The notes beneath the pieces are model-generated. The model made no database searches. It was not told the origin of the DNA and saw only the letters and a program-made list of their open reading frames with translations. From Phenylobacterium immobile (ATCC 35973) (GTDB lineage: Bacteria; Pseudomonadota; Alphaproteobacteria; Caulobacterales; Caulobacteraceae): 64,000 nt of DNA. Location: contig NZ_CVJQ01000001.1 of the NCBI RefSeq assembly GCF_001375595.1, forward strand, positions 2,383,001 to 2,447,000, written 5' to 3'. Shown here one piece after another: positions 41,903 to 49,720 of the stretch. The position numbers were made by a program, and so were the translations under genes. Within the stretch, counting starts at the first letter, position 1. Every line of letters starts with the position of its first letter.

Positions 41903-43608
41903 GCCGATGCGCCGTCCTGCGGCCGCACCTTGACCACCTGAAACATGCCGGCGTGCATGTGGTAGAGCATGTGGCAGTGAAAGGCCCAGTCGCCCGTCTC
42001 GGCGGTGAAGTCGAAGGCGACCTTGCCGCCCGGCGCCACGTTCACCGTGTGCTTGCGCGGCATATGTCCGACGGGACCATGCACGAGTTCGAAGAAGTGG
42101 CCGTGCAGGTGGATCGGGTGGGTCATCATGGAGTCATTGATCAGCGTCACCCGCACCCGCTCGCCCGCCCGGAAGGAATAGGGCGGCGGGTTCTCACTGA
42201 ACTTCCAGCCATCGAAACCCCACCAGAACCGCTCCATATTGCCGGTCAGGTGGATTTCCATCGCCCGGTCCGGCGGCCGGACGTCCGGGTTCGCCTCCAG
42301 GGCGATCAGGTCCTGGTAGACCAGCACCCGGTGGCCTGCGTCGGCCAGGCCAAGGCCGGGCTCACCGGTGCGGTCCATCGGCATGGGCGCAATCATCTGC
42401 ACGCCCGGACCCCGCTTGATCTGCGGCGCCCTGGACCAGTCCAGCATGTCCATCGACATCGCCCCCATGTCCGCATGGCCTGACATGTCCATGCCCATGT
42501 CGCGCATGGTAAGGACCGGTCGCGGGCGACGCTCCGGAACGGCCGCGCTCATCCCCGCGCGCGGCGCCAAGGTGGCGCGGCCCATGCCGGAGCGGTCGAT
42601 CGCCTCCGCCACCAGGGTGTAGGCCTTGTCCTCGGTTGGCTGGACGATGACGTCATAGGTTTCGGCGTTGCCGATCTGGAACTCGTCCACCGTCACGGGA
42701 CGGACGTTCTGACCGTCCGCGGCGACGACGGTCAGCGTTAGGCCGGGAATGCGGACGTTGAAGATCATCTGGGCGGCCGCGTTGATGAACCGCAGCCGCA
42801 CGCGCTCGCCGGGGGTGAACAGCGCGGTCCAGTTGTCCTGCGGCCCATGGCCATTGACCAGGAAGGTCTGGACCGCGCCCGTGACGTCGGAGATGTCGGT
42901 CGCGTCCATCATCATCTGCGCCCACTCAAGGCGCTCAGCCAGGGTCTGGTCCTTGCCCGCCAGCAGCCCGCCGATCGTCTGGCGCTGATAGTTGAAGGCG
43001 CCGGGCTGCTGCTTCAGCCGCTTGAAGATCAGGTGCGGGTGCATGGCGCTGTGATCGGACAGGACGACCACATGCTCGCGGTCGAAGGCGACGGGATCGG
43101 CGGCCATCGGCGCAATCACGATCGGCGCGTAGAGGCCCTCGGCCTCCTGCAGGCCGGAATGGCTGTGGTACCAGTAGGTCCCGGACTGGATCACGGGGAA
43201 GTCGTAGACGAAGGTCTCGCCGGGCGGGATTCCCGGAAAGCTGAGCCCCGGCACCCCATCCATCGCAGAGGGCACGAGCAGGCCGTGCCAGTGGATGGAG
43301 CTTGCTTCCTCCAGGGTGTTCGTCACCGAGATGCGCGCGCGCTGGCCTTGCGTCAGGCGTAGCAAGGGGCCAGGGACCGCGCCATTGACGCTCACCGCGT
43401 GGCGGGCCTTTCCGTCGATGTGGATCATCGCGTGGCCGATGACGAGCTTGATGTCCTCCCCGGAAAGGGTCGACGGCGCAGTCGCAGCCCCAGTCGACGC
43501 TGTCATCGCCCAGCCCGGCGACCACGCCGCCATCGCCGCGCCGCTGCTCAGCAGGCCTACGCCCCGCAGGATGTCGCGGCGATCGGGGGCGAGGCGGCGT
43601 GGAGGCAT
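41899..43608 (-). CDS. copA: Multicopper oxidase CopA (Tat-exported copper resistance protein A)
   Basis: A 569-residue periplasmic laccase-like enzyme that oxidises Cu(I). A Tat signal (RRDILRGVG) precedes the copper-binding motifs: HWHG near residue 108, HSHSG near 150, HPIHLHGHFFEL, and HCHMLYHMHAGMF at the end. A Met-rich insert MRDMGMDMSGHADMGAMSMDM (about 370-390) is typical of PcoA/CopA. The ATG at 43608 gives the Tat signal; a longer frame adds 27 unconserved residues. It is the first gene of copA-copB. Confidence 0.93.
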   Translation of the reverse strand: MPPRRLAPDRRDILRGVGLLSSGAAMAAWSPGWAMTASTGAATAPSTLSGEDIKLVIGHAMIHIDGKARHAVSVNGAVPGPLLRLTQGQRARISVTNTLEEASSIHWHGLLVPSAMDGVPGLSFPGIPPGETFVYDFPVIQSGTYWYHSHSGLQEAEGLYAPIVIAPMAADPVAFDREHVVVLSDHSAMHPHLIFKRLKQQPGAFNYQRQTIGGLLAGKDQTLAERLEWAQMMMDATDISDVTGAVQTFLVNGHGPQDNWTALFTPGERVRLRFINAAAQMIFNVRIPGLTLTVVAADGQNVRPVTVDEFQIGNAETYDVIVQPTEDKAYTLVAEAIDRSGMGRATLAPRAGMSAAVPERRPRPVLTMRDMGMDMSGHADMGAMSMDMLDWSRAPQIKRGPGVQMIAPMPMDRTGEPGLGLADAGHRVLVYQDLIALEANPDVRPPDRAMEIHLTGNMERFWWGFDGWKFSENPPPYSFRAGERVRVTLINDSMMTHPIHLHGHFFELVHGPVGHMPRKHTVNVAPGGKVAFDFTAETGDWAFHCHMLYHMHAGMFQVVKVRPQDGASA

Positions 43609-43795
43609 CACAAGTCCTGGATGATCAGTCGCGCGAACGCTCGCGGTTCGCCTGGCCCTTTCAAATCGGGTTGCGAACGGCGCCGTCAAGTCTCGCCGCG
43701 CGCTGAGGCCTCACCAGCGCCAATTCTGCGCCACGCGGCTAACGGCTCCTCGAAGCGGAGGGGGCGCGCCATCGTCCGGCAAAGCAATTGCGACA

Positions 43796-44911
43796 TTACC
43801 GAGCGACCGCCTTGGCTTTCGCCAGCCACTCGGCGCGGGCGGCGACGGCGAGGCCCGGAAAGTCGCTGAAAACACCATCGACCCCGGCGTCGAAGGCCCG
43901 GAAAAGCTCGGTCCGCAGGTCGCCGGCCGCCGCCAGGCTGGCCGGATCCTCGCCCGTCGCGCTACGCAGGTCCACGGGCAGAAAAACGTTCTCCCGGCGG
44001 AACGTGTAGGGGTGGACGAAGAGGCCCATCGCATGGGCGTCGCGCACCAGGCTGGAGACCGGCGCGGAGCGACCCGCCGCGTCGCGAGGCAGGACCATGA
44101 TCTTGTCGGGACCAATCCCGTCGGCGTAGCGCGCCACCGCCGCCAGACCGCCGGGGGTCGCCAGCTGGGCGTATGTGGGACCATTCGGACCGGAGTCGGC
44201 CGGCGCGCCCATAGGCGACATCAGGAGCACCTGGCGCACGGCGATCCGCGCACGGACCTTGCGCAGCGCCCCGGGCTCGAAGCTCTGCAGGATGAAGGGC
44301 CCAGCGGGGTCGTCGAGGCGGAACGCGCGAACGGCGGCCGCAAGCTTGGCCTCCATCGGCAGGCCGAGGTCGTCAAAATAACTCGGGTGCTTCAGCTCGG
44401 CGTAGACTCCGACCACGCGGCCGCGCCTGGCCCCCTCGGTCCGCGCCAGGTCCAGCACCTCTGCGAACGTCAGGATGGGATCGACCCCGTCGAAGGCCGC
44501 GCTGGCTGGCCGCAGCTGCGGCAGCAGCTCCCGCGCTCGCAGCGTCTTCAACTCATCCAGGGTGAAGTCTTCGGTGAACCAGCCCTCGATCCGCTGGCCG
44601 TCCACCGTTTTGACGGTCTTGCGGCCGACGAATTCCCGGTGGGCGGCGACGTCGGTCGTGCCGCCGATCTCATTCTCGTGGCGATCGACCAGCACCCCGT
44701 CGCGAGTCATCACCAGGTCGGGCTCGATGAAGTCCGCGCCCTGCGCGATCGCCAGGCGATAGCTGGAGGCGGTATGCTCGGGGCGCTCGCCGGAGGCGCC
44801 GCGATGGCCGATGATGATCGGCTCGCGCCCCATCGGCGTCTGCGCACTCGCCGCGCCGACGCAGGCGAGCACAAGGCTCGCGCCGAGGATCAATGTCTTC
44901 AGTATCCGCAT
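43796..44911 (-). CDS. Periplasmic glycerophosphodiester phosphodiesterase
   Basis: A 371-residue enzyme with a signal peptide (LKTLILGASLVLACVGAASAQ). The catalytic start IIGHRGASGERPEHT gives the conserved His and the Glu-x-Asp motif FIEPDLVMTRDGVLVDRHE supplies the calcium ligands. The C-terminal DGVFSDFPG closes the barrel. It hydrolyses deacylated phospholipid headgroups to glycerol-3-phosphate and an alcohol. It has the length and layout of the GlpQ class. I start at 44911 for the signal peptide. Confidence 0.92.
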   Translation of the reverse strand: MRILKTLILGASLVLACVGAASAQTPMGREPIIIGHRGASGERPEHTASSYRLAIAQGADFIEPDLVMTRDGVLVDRHENEIGGTTDVAAHREFVGRKTVKTVDGQRIEGWFTEDFTLDELKTLRARELLPQLRPASAAFDGVDPILTFAEVLDLARTEGARRGRVVGVYAELKHPSYFDDLGLPMEAKLAAAVRAFRLDDPAGPFILQSFEPGALRKVRARIAVRQVLLMSPMGAPADSGPNGPTYAQLATPGGLAAVARYADGIGPDKIMVLPRDAAGRSAPVSSLVRDAHAMGLFVHPYTFRRENVFLPVDLRSATGEDPASLAAAGDLRTELFRAFDAGVDGVFSDFPGLAVAARAEWLAKAKAVAR

Positions 44912-44952
44912 GGCCGGCGCTCCGTTCCTAGGCGCGCTAGCCTGGAGTTGTG

Positions 44953-45543
44953 TCAAACCTGTGAGAAGCGCGCCAGACGCGCCTCCAGCCCGTCGCGGAC
45001 CGCGGGCCATTCCTCGGCCAGGATCGAGAAGACAACGGTGTCGCGCACCCGCCCAGTCCAGCAGACTCGGTCCTGCCGCAGGATGCCCTCCTGCGTTGCG
45101 CCAAGCTTCAGCACCGCGGCGCGAGACCGCGCATTGATCGCATCGACGTTCAGCCGCACCCGGCGCGCGCCGGCCGCGAACGCCGAGTCCAGCAACAGAC
45201 GCTTGGCCGCCGGATTGACCGGGCCGCCACGCACCTCGGGACGATAGTAGGTGCCGCCGATCTCCACAGACCCGTTCGCAGGCGACAGTTGCATGAAGCA
45301 GGTCAGGCCGACACAGCGCCCCTCAGCGACCACGGCGTAGTTCATCGACTGGCCAGAGGCCTGGGTTGCGGCGAAGGCGGCCCAGGTCGCGTCGAAATGA
45401 TCTGGATCCCAGGAAATTGGATAGAGGGTCTTCCAGACCTCGTCGTCAGCCGAGCAGGCTTCGTACAGATCGTCACGATGCTGCTCACCCAGGGCCTCAA
45501 GGCGCACGAACGCGTCCTCCAGCACCTGTTGCTCAAGTTGCAT
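44953..45543 (-). CDS. GNAT-family N-acetyltransferase (RimJ/RimL-like)
   Basis: A 196-residue acetyltransferase of the COG1670 type. The segments LTCFMQLSPANGSVEIGGTYYRPEVRGGPVN and KRLLLDSAFAAGARRVRLNVDAINARSRAAVLKLGATQEGILR cover the acetyl-CoA-binding core and the conserved NxRS(R)AA(V)xKLG motif. The N-terminus GEQHRDDLYEACSADDEVWKTLYPI fits too. It may acetylate a small molecule or an N-terminus; the substrate is unknown. Confidence 0.85.
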   Translation of the reverse strand: MQLEQQVLEDAFVRLEALGEQHRDDLYEACSADDEVWKTLYPISWDPDHFDATWAAFAATQASGQSMNYAVVAEGRCVGLTCFMQLSPANGSVEIGGTYYRPEVRGGPVNPAAKRLLLDSAFAAGARRVRLNVDAINARSRAAVLKLGATQEGILRQDRVCWTGRVRDTVVFSILAEEWPAVRDGLEARLARFSQV

Positions 45544-45588
45544 GACGCCTCCCCCGACAGTCGGACGGCGGCCTGGCGACGGCCGCGC

Positions 45589-45999
45589 CTACTTTGCGAA
45601 GATGGCTTTGTCGTCGCCGAAGGCCTTGAACTCAAGGGCGTTTCCCGAAGGATCCAGGAAGAACATCGTCGCCTGTTCGCCGGCCTGGCCTTTGAAGCGG
45701 ACGTAGGGTTCGATGACAAAGGCCGTGCCCGCCGCCTTCAGGCGCTCGGCCAGGGCCTCCCAGTCGACGAAGTCAAGGATGACGCCGAAGTGCGGCACCG
45801 GCACGTCGTGCTCGTCCACGGAATTGGCGTGCGTCGGTCCGGCGTGCGGGCTCAGGTGGGCGACGATCTGATGGCCATAGAGGTTGAAATCCACCCATTC
45901 GTCAGCACTGCGGCCCTCCGGACAGCCCAGGGTCTCGCCGTAGAACTGCCGGGCGACGGCGATGTCATGCACGGGAAAGGCGATATGGAAGGGACGCAT
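45589..45999 (-). CDS. VOC-family (glyoxalase-like) protein
   Basis: A 136-residue protein of the vicinal-oxygen-chelate fold. The first half is [49 protein letters not shown]. The second half has [19 protein letters not shown] and [20 protein letters not shown]. The metal-type His and Glu (HIAF, and ALEFK) are present. The frame is open far upstream, but the ATG at 45999 is where the fold starts. It is divergent from a LysR gene. The substrate is unknown. Confidence 0.85.
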   Translation of the reverse strand: MRPFHIAFPVHDIAVARQFYGETLGCPEGRSADEWVDFNLYGHQIVAHLSPHAGPTHANSVDEHDVPVPHFGVILDFVDWEALAERLKAAGTAFVIEPYVRFKGQAGEQATMFFLDPSGNALEFKAFGDDKAIFAK

Positions 46000-46077
46000 C
46001 AGCGGGCTCCGGCAGGTGACAGCGTCAAATTTACCTGATCCTGATGCTACGAATAGCGGGTGGTTGAGCAAGTTCAC

Positions 46078-47004
46078 ATGCGTACTAGTCATGAAAACCC
46101 AAATGGCGCGGCGCACATTCTGGCGGCATTGCCGGCCTTCGAGGCCGCCGCGCGCCTGGTCAGCTTCACCCGCGCCGCCCGTGAGCTGGGCCTCACTCAA
46201 AGCGGCCTGTCGCGCCGGATCAGCACCCTGGAACGTTGGCTGGGCGCACCGCTCTTCACCCGTCGCGGGCGCGCCATTGCGCTCACCGAGGACGGCCTGC
46301 GTTTCGCCGCCACGGCGGGTGAGACCATCCGTCAGCTGGAGCAGGCCCGGGCCGCTTTCGGCGCCGGCCTGCAAGGTGCGGTGCGGGTCGGCGCCCTGCC
46401 GTCCATCGGCGGGCTCTGGCTCGCGCCCCGTCTCCCGCGGTTCCTGGCCGTCGAACCCGAGGTCACGGTCTCCGTCGTGACCATCGGCGCCGACTTCTCC
46501 GATGCGCCCAAGGACCCGGTGACCTGGGATCCCTCCGCCGTCGACGTGGCGCTGACCTGGGGCCGGGGCGGATGGCGGCCCTTGCAGACGCGCGCGCTCC
46601 TGGCCGAGCGGATGACGCCGGTTTGCGCGCCAGGGGTGTTGGCGGGCCTGCCGGGCGCGACCCTGGCCGACCTCGCTGCTGCGCCGCGCCTGGGTCACTC
46701 CAGCCGACAGGACGCGTGGGCCGGCTACTTCGCCAGCCAGGGCGCGCCCGCGCCGCCCAGCACGCCGCGGGTCGATCTCGAACATTTCTTCATGCTGCGC
46801 GAAGCCGCCCGCGCCGGCGCCGGCGTCAGCCTGATGCCGCTGCTCTTCGCCGAGGACGACCTGGCCGCTGGCCGGCTGGTCGCCGCCTGGCCGGTCTGGA
46901 CCACGGGCGGCGGCTACGCTGTCGTCGGCAGCGCTGCGGCCCTCTCACGCCCAGCTGTGGCGGCCTTCGTGCGATGGCTGGAGGCCGAGGCCGGGGACGC
47001 CTAG
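46078..47004 (+). CDS. LysR-family regulator (GcvA-like)
   Basis: A 308-residue regulator. The DNA-binding helices read [56 protein letters not shown], which is the GcvA branch. The effector domain follows. It is divergent from the VOC protein. Its TAG stop lies within the 6-bp target duplication of the IS481 element just downstream, but the gene itself is intact. Confidence 0.88.
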   Translation: MRTSHENPNGAAHILAALPAFEAAARLVSFTRAARELGLTQSGLSRRISTLERWLGAPLFTRRGRAIALTEDGLRFAATAGETIRQLEQARAAFGAGLQGAVRVGALPSIGGLWLAPRLPRFLAVEPEVTVSVVTIGADFSDAPKDPVTWDPSAVDVALTWGRGGWRPLQTRALLAERMTPVCAPGVLAGLPGATLADLAAAPRLGHSSRQDAWAGYFASQGAPAPPSTPRVDLEHFFMLREAARAGAGVSLMPLLFAEDDLAAGRLVAAWPVWTTGGGYAVVGSAAALSRPAVAAFVRWLEAEAGDA

Positions 47005-47005
47005 A
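47000..47005. repeat. Left target-site duplication CCTAGA
   Basis: CCTAGA precedes the TGTCG tip of the IS element and is repeated exactly at 48026-48031. It contains the LysR stop. The sequence fits the NCTAGN target known for IS481. Confidence 0.9.
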
Positions 47006-47939
47006 TGTCGTTTCCAAGAAGGTTGTTCACCCTTGTCCAGGGTGAGAGTCCGCCGATGCCGGCGTGAGGTCGGCTGAGGTTGTAGGCGTCGATCCAGGGT
47101 CCGATGGCTTGGGCGCGTTCAGCCGATGAGCTGTAGGGCTTGGCGTAGGCCCACTCCCTGAGGCTGGTCTGGATGAAGCGCTCGGCCTTGCCGTTGGTCC
47201 TGGGCGTGTACGGCCGGGTGCGGACGTGGCGGGCGCCGGCGGCCTGCAGGGCGTTGGCGAAGAGCTTGGAACGGTAGGCCGAGCCGTTGTCGGTCATCAC
47301 CCGCTCGACGCGGACGCCGCAACGGCCGAGCCAGGCCAGGGCGCGTTCGAGGAAGCCGGTGGTGTCGAGTTGGCCTTCCGAAGACAGGATCTCGGTGTAG
47401 GCCAGGCGCGAAGCGTCATCGACGCAGACGTGCAGGAAGTCCCAGCCAGCGCGGCGCGAGCGGCCGAGCTGGCGGTCGCCGGTGACGCGGTGGCCGGCGA
47501 CGTCGAAGCGGCCGAGCTTCTTGATATCCAGATGGATCATCGCGCCCGGTCGGCTGTGCTCGTAGCGGATCACCGGCGGCTTCGGATCGAGCGCGGCCAG
47601 CTTGCCCAGCCCCTGCCGGCGCAGGATAGCCCCCACCGTCGAGCGGGCCATGCCCAGCGTCCGGGCGATCGCCGGACCGGTCATCCGCTGACGCCGCAGT
47701 TGCTCGATCTCAGCCACACGAGCCGCAGCCACCTTGCGCGGACATCGTCGCGGCGCCGAGCTGCGGTCGTGATGCCTTCGCTCGCCGCCGCGACGATGCC
47801 GGGCGATCCATTTGCGCGCTGTCCGCAGCGACACCCCTGCCGCCTCCGCCGCCGCCTTCGCCGTCCAGCCTTGCGACACGCGCCGCGCCAGCAGCGCTCG
47901 ACCCCCAGGCGTCAGACGGGCATTCTGGTGGACGTTCAT
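47001..47939 (-). CDS. IS481-family transposase
   Basis: A 312-residue DDE transposase with an N-terminal helix-turn-helix (WTAKAAAEAAGVSLRTARKWIARHRRGG, and MTGPAIARTLGMARSTVGAILRRQG). The catalytic triad is visible as HLDIKKLGRF, MTDNGSAYRS and NGKAERFIQTSLREWAY. The last base of the IS is the first base of the final Ile codon, and the TAG stop comes from the CTAG of the target duplication. The gene is intact, so the element may be active. Confidence 0.93.
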   Translation of the reverse strand: MNVHQNARLTPGGRALLARRVSQGWTAKAAAEAAGVSLRTARKWIARHRRGGERRHHDRSSAPRRCPRKVAAARVAEIEQLRRQRMTGPAIARTLGMARSTVGAILRRQGLGKLAALDPKPPVIRYEHSRPGAMIHLDIKKLGRFDVAGHRVTGDRQLGRSRRAGWDFLHVCVDDASRLAYTEILSSEGQLDTTGFLERALAWLGRCGVRVERVMTDNGSAYRSKLFANALQAAGARHVRTRPYTPRTNGKAERFIQTSLREWAYAKPYSSSAERAQAIGPWIDAYNLSRPHAGIGGLSPWTRVNNLLGNDI

Positions 47940-48025
47940 CCGGGACCTTCCGGGTTAGGAGTTGGAGCTTTGCAACCCCAGCCTCTCAGCCCTGTCCCGG
48001 GTGAACAACCTTCATAGCTTCGACA
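47006..48025. mobile_element. IS481-family insertion sequence, 1020 bp
   Basis: The ends are inverted repeats: TGTCG, seven unmatched bases, then GAAGGTTGTTCACCC at the left; the right end carries the exact complement of both blocks. The repeat then continues imperfectly to GAGAG. A 6-bp direct duplication CCTAGA flanks it. It holds one transposase gene on the minus strand. It sits between two convergent genes (LysR and PhoD), whose stops both survive. Confidence 0.92.
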
Positions 48026-48031
48026 CCTAGA
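48026..48031. repeat. Right target-site duplication CCTAGA
   Basis: An exact copy of the left duplication directly after the CGACA end of the IS. It contains the TAG stop of the phoD gene on the minus strand. Confidence 0.9.
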
Positions 48032-49712
48032 GCGCCTCGACGCCTGAAACGCCGGGCTGGGCGGCGGAGACGCGGTAGGTCTTCAGAACCTTGATGGCGA
48101 AGGGTTTGCTCCGGATCGTCGAGACCTCCACCAGCTCGGCCACAGCGTCGACGTGGGTCAAGGTCAGTCGGATGAAACCCTTCGCCCGTTGGTCGTTGAA
48201 CAGGACCTCCGGGTTCTGCAGGGCGATCAGCGCGCCCAAGTCGAAGCTCGGCACATCGTCGCCCCAGCCGGGGCTGGTGATCGAAGTCGTGCCGAACTCG
48301 GCCGCCACCAGCTTGCCGGCGTCGTCGTGCAACTCATTGACCCAGAAGGCGTGGCTATCGCCCGACAGGACGAGCGGCCGTGCGTTCGCCGCCGTCATCA
48401 GCCCGTAGAGCCGTTCACGGGCGGCGGGGTATCCGTCCCAACTGTCGAGATTGAACGGCAGGTCACGGGTGAACAGCTTCGCCACCCTCTCGACCCGCGG
48501 CCGCAGATCCGGAGCCAGGCTGGCCAACGCCATCTTCTGCTGCAGCGGGCTCAGAGCCTCCGTGAGGTTCGGACCACGCACCCTCGCCATCACCACCTGG
48601 TTGCCCAGCACCTGCCAGGCCTGACCCATGGCCACCGAACGCTTCAGCGCCCCGCCCAGCCAGGCCTCCTGGGCCCGTCCCAGCAGTTGGCGGCCTGGAT
48701 CAGCGCGCTTGGCGAGGAAGGCCGCGAAATCCGGGACGGGCGCGCCGTCCGGCCCAACGGCGACGGGCAGGTCGGCCGGATCTTCGTAGGAGAGTTGCTT
48801 GTTGCGCCCCTGCAGCCGCGTCTCGACCATGATCAGGCTGGCCAGGTCGCCGAAGCTGAAGGCGCGGTTCACCGCCTCGAAGGCCTGACCCGCCAGCGGA
48901 TCGCGGATCGGCATCCACTCGTAATAGGCCTGTAGCGCGCGGCCCTTGCGCGCGTTCCAGTCGCCCTCGGCGGCCGGCGTGTGCGCCTCAGCACCGCCGC
49001 TCCAGGAATCGTTGGCCGTCTCATGGTCGTCCCAGACGCAGATCCACGGCGCGCGGGCGTGAGCCGCCTGCAGATCGGGGTCGGTCTTGTACTGGGCGTG
49101 GCGCTGACGGTAGTCAGCGAGGCTTTCGATCTCGTGCGCCGGCAAATGGCCACGACCCAGCGGCGCGCCGGTCTTGCCGCCATAGTCTTGGGGCGCTGCG
49201 CCCGCTTCGTAGATGTAGTCGCCCAGGTGCGTGACCACGTCGAGCCGGTCGGACATGGCCAGCGCCTGGTAGGCGTTGAACAGGCCGCCCTGGTAGAGCG
49301 AGCAGGACACGACCCCCATCACCACCTTGTCCGTGGGCCCTAGCGGCAAGGTCCGCGTACGGCCGATCCCGGAGACCGCGCCACCGGCTTCGAAGCGGTA
49401 CCAATAGTCCTGGCCCGCCTGCAGCCCCTCGGCGACAACCTTCACCGTGAAGTCGCGAGCCGCGTCCGTAACGGTCTCGCCCTTCGCGACAACCTGGCTC
49501 AGCGTGGCGTCCGTCCATAGCGCCCAACGCACCGCGATCCGCGCAGCCGGATCGCCAGGCGTCACGCGGGTCCACAACAGCACGCTGTCAGCGGCGGGGT
49601 CGCCGGAGGCGACGCCATGGGCGAACGACGCCTGGATCCGCGCCTGCGCGCCGGCCGGCGCAGCGGCGGCGACGCCAAGGAGCGCGAGCGCGTCGCGGCG
49701 ATTGAGTTTCAT
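48027..49712 (-). CDS. phoD: PhoD-family alkaline phosphatase/phosphodiesterase
   Basis: A 561-residue Tat-exported enzyme (NRRDALALLGVAAAAPAGA). It has the PhoD N-terminal domain (SFAHGVASGDPAADSVLLWTRV) and the metal site: VVSCSLYQGGLFNAYQ, THLGDYIYEAG, ICVWDDHETANDSW, and LSGDSHAFWV. It uses calcium and iron to release phosphate from mono- and diesters. The ATG at 49712 gives the Tat signal. It follows the TonB-dependent receptor by 8 nt, so both are one operon. Its stop lies in the IS target duplication. Confidence 0.93.
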   Translation of the reverse strand: MKLNRRDALALLGVAAAAPAGAQARIQASFAHGVASGDPAADSVLLWTRVTPGDPAARIAVRWALWTDATLSQVVAKGETVTDAARDFTVKVVAEGLQAGQDYWYRFEAGGAVSGIGRTRTLPLGPTDKVVMGVVSCSLYQGGLFNAYQALAMSDRLDVVTHLGDYIYEAGAAPQDYGGKTGAPLGRGHLPAHEIESLADYRQRHAQYKTDPDLQAAHARAPWICVWDDHETANDSWSGGAEAHTPAAEGDWNARKGRALQAYYEWMPIRDPLAGQAFEAVNRAFSFGDLASLIMVETRLQGRNKQLSYEDPADLPVAVGPDGAPVPDFAAFLAKRADPGRQLLGRAQEAWLGGALKRSVAMGQAWQVLGNQVVMARVRGPNLTEALSPLQQKMALASLAPDLRPRVERVAKLFTRDLPFNLDSWDGYPAARERLYGLMTAANARPLVLSGDSHAFWVNELHDDAGKLVAAEFGTTSITSPGWGDDVPSFDLGALIALQNPEVLFNDQRAKGFIRLTLTHVDAVAELVEVSTIRSKPFAIKVLKTYRVSAAQPGVSGVEAL

Positions 49713-49720
49713 CGGAGACC

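Noticed and set aside
45589..46785. A 398-residue version of the VOC protein with a long N-terminal extension
   Set aside because: The extra ~262 residues are antisense to the divergent LysR gene and have no domain; the fold begins at 45999.
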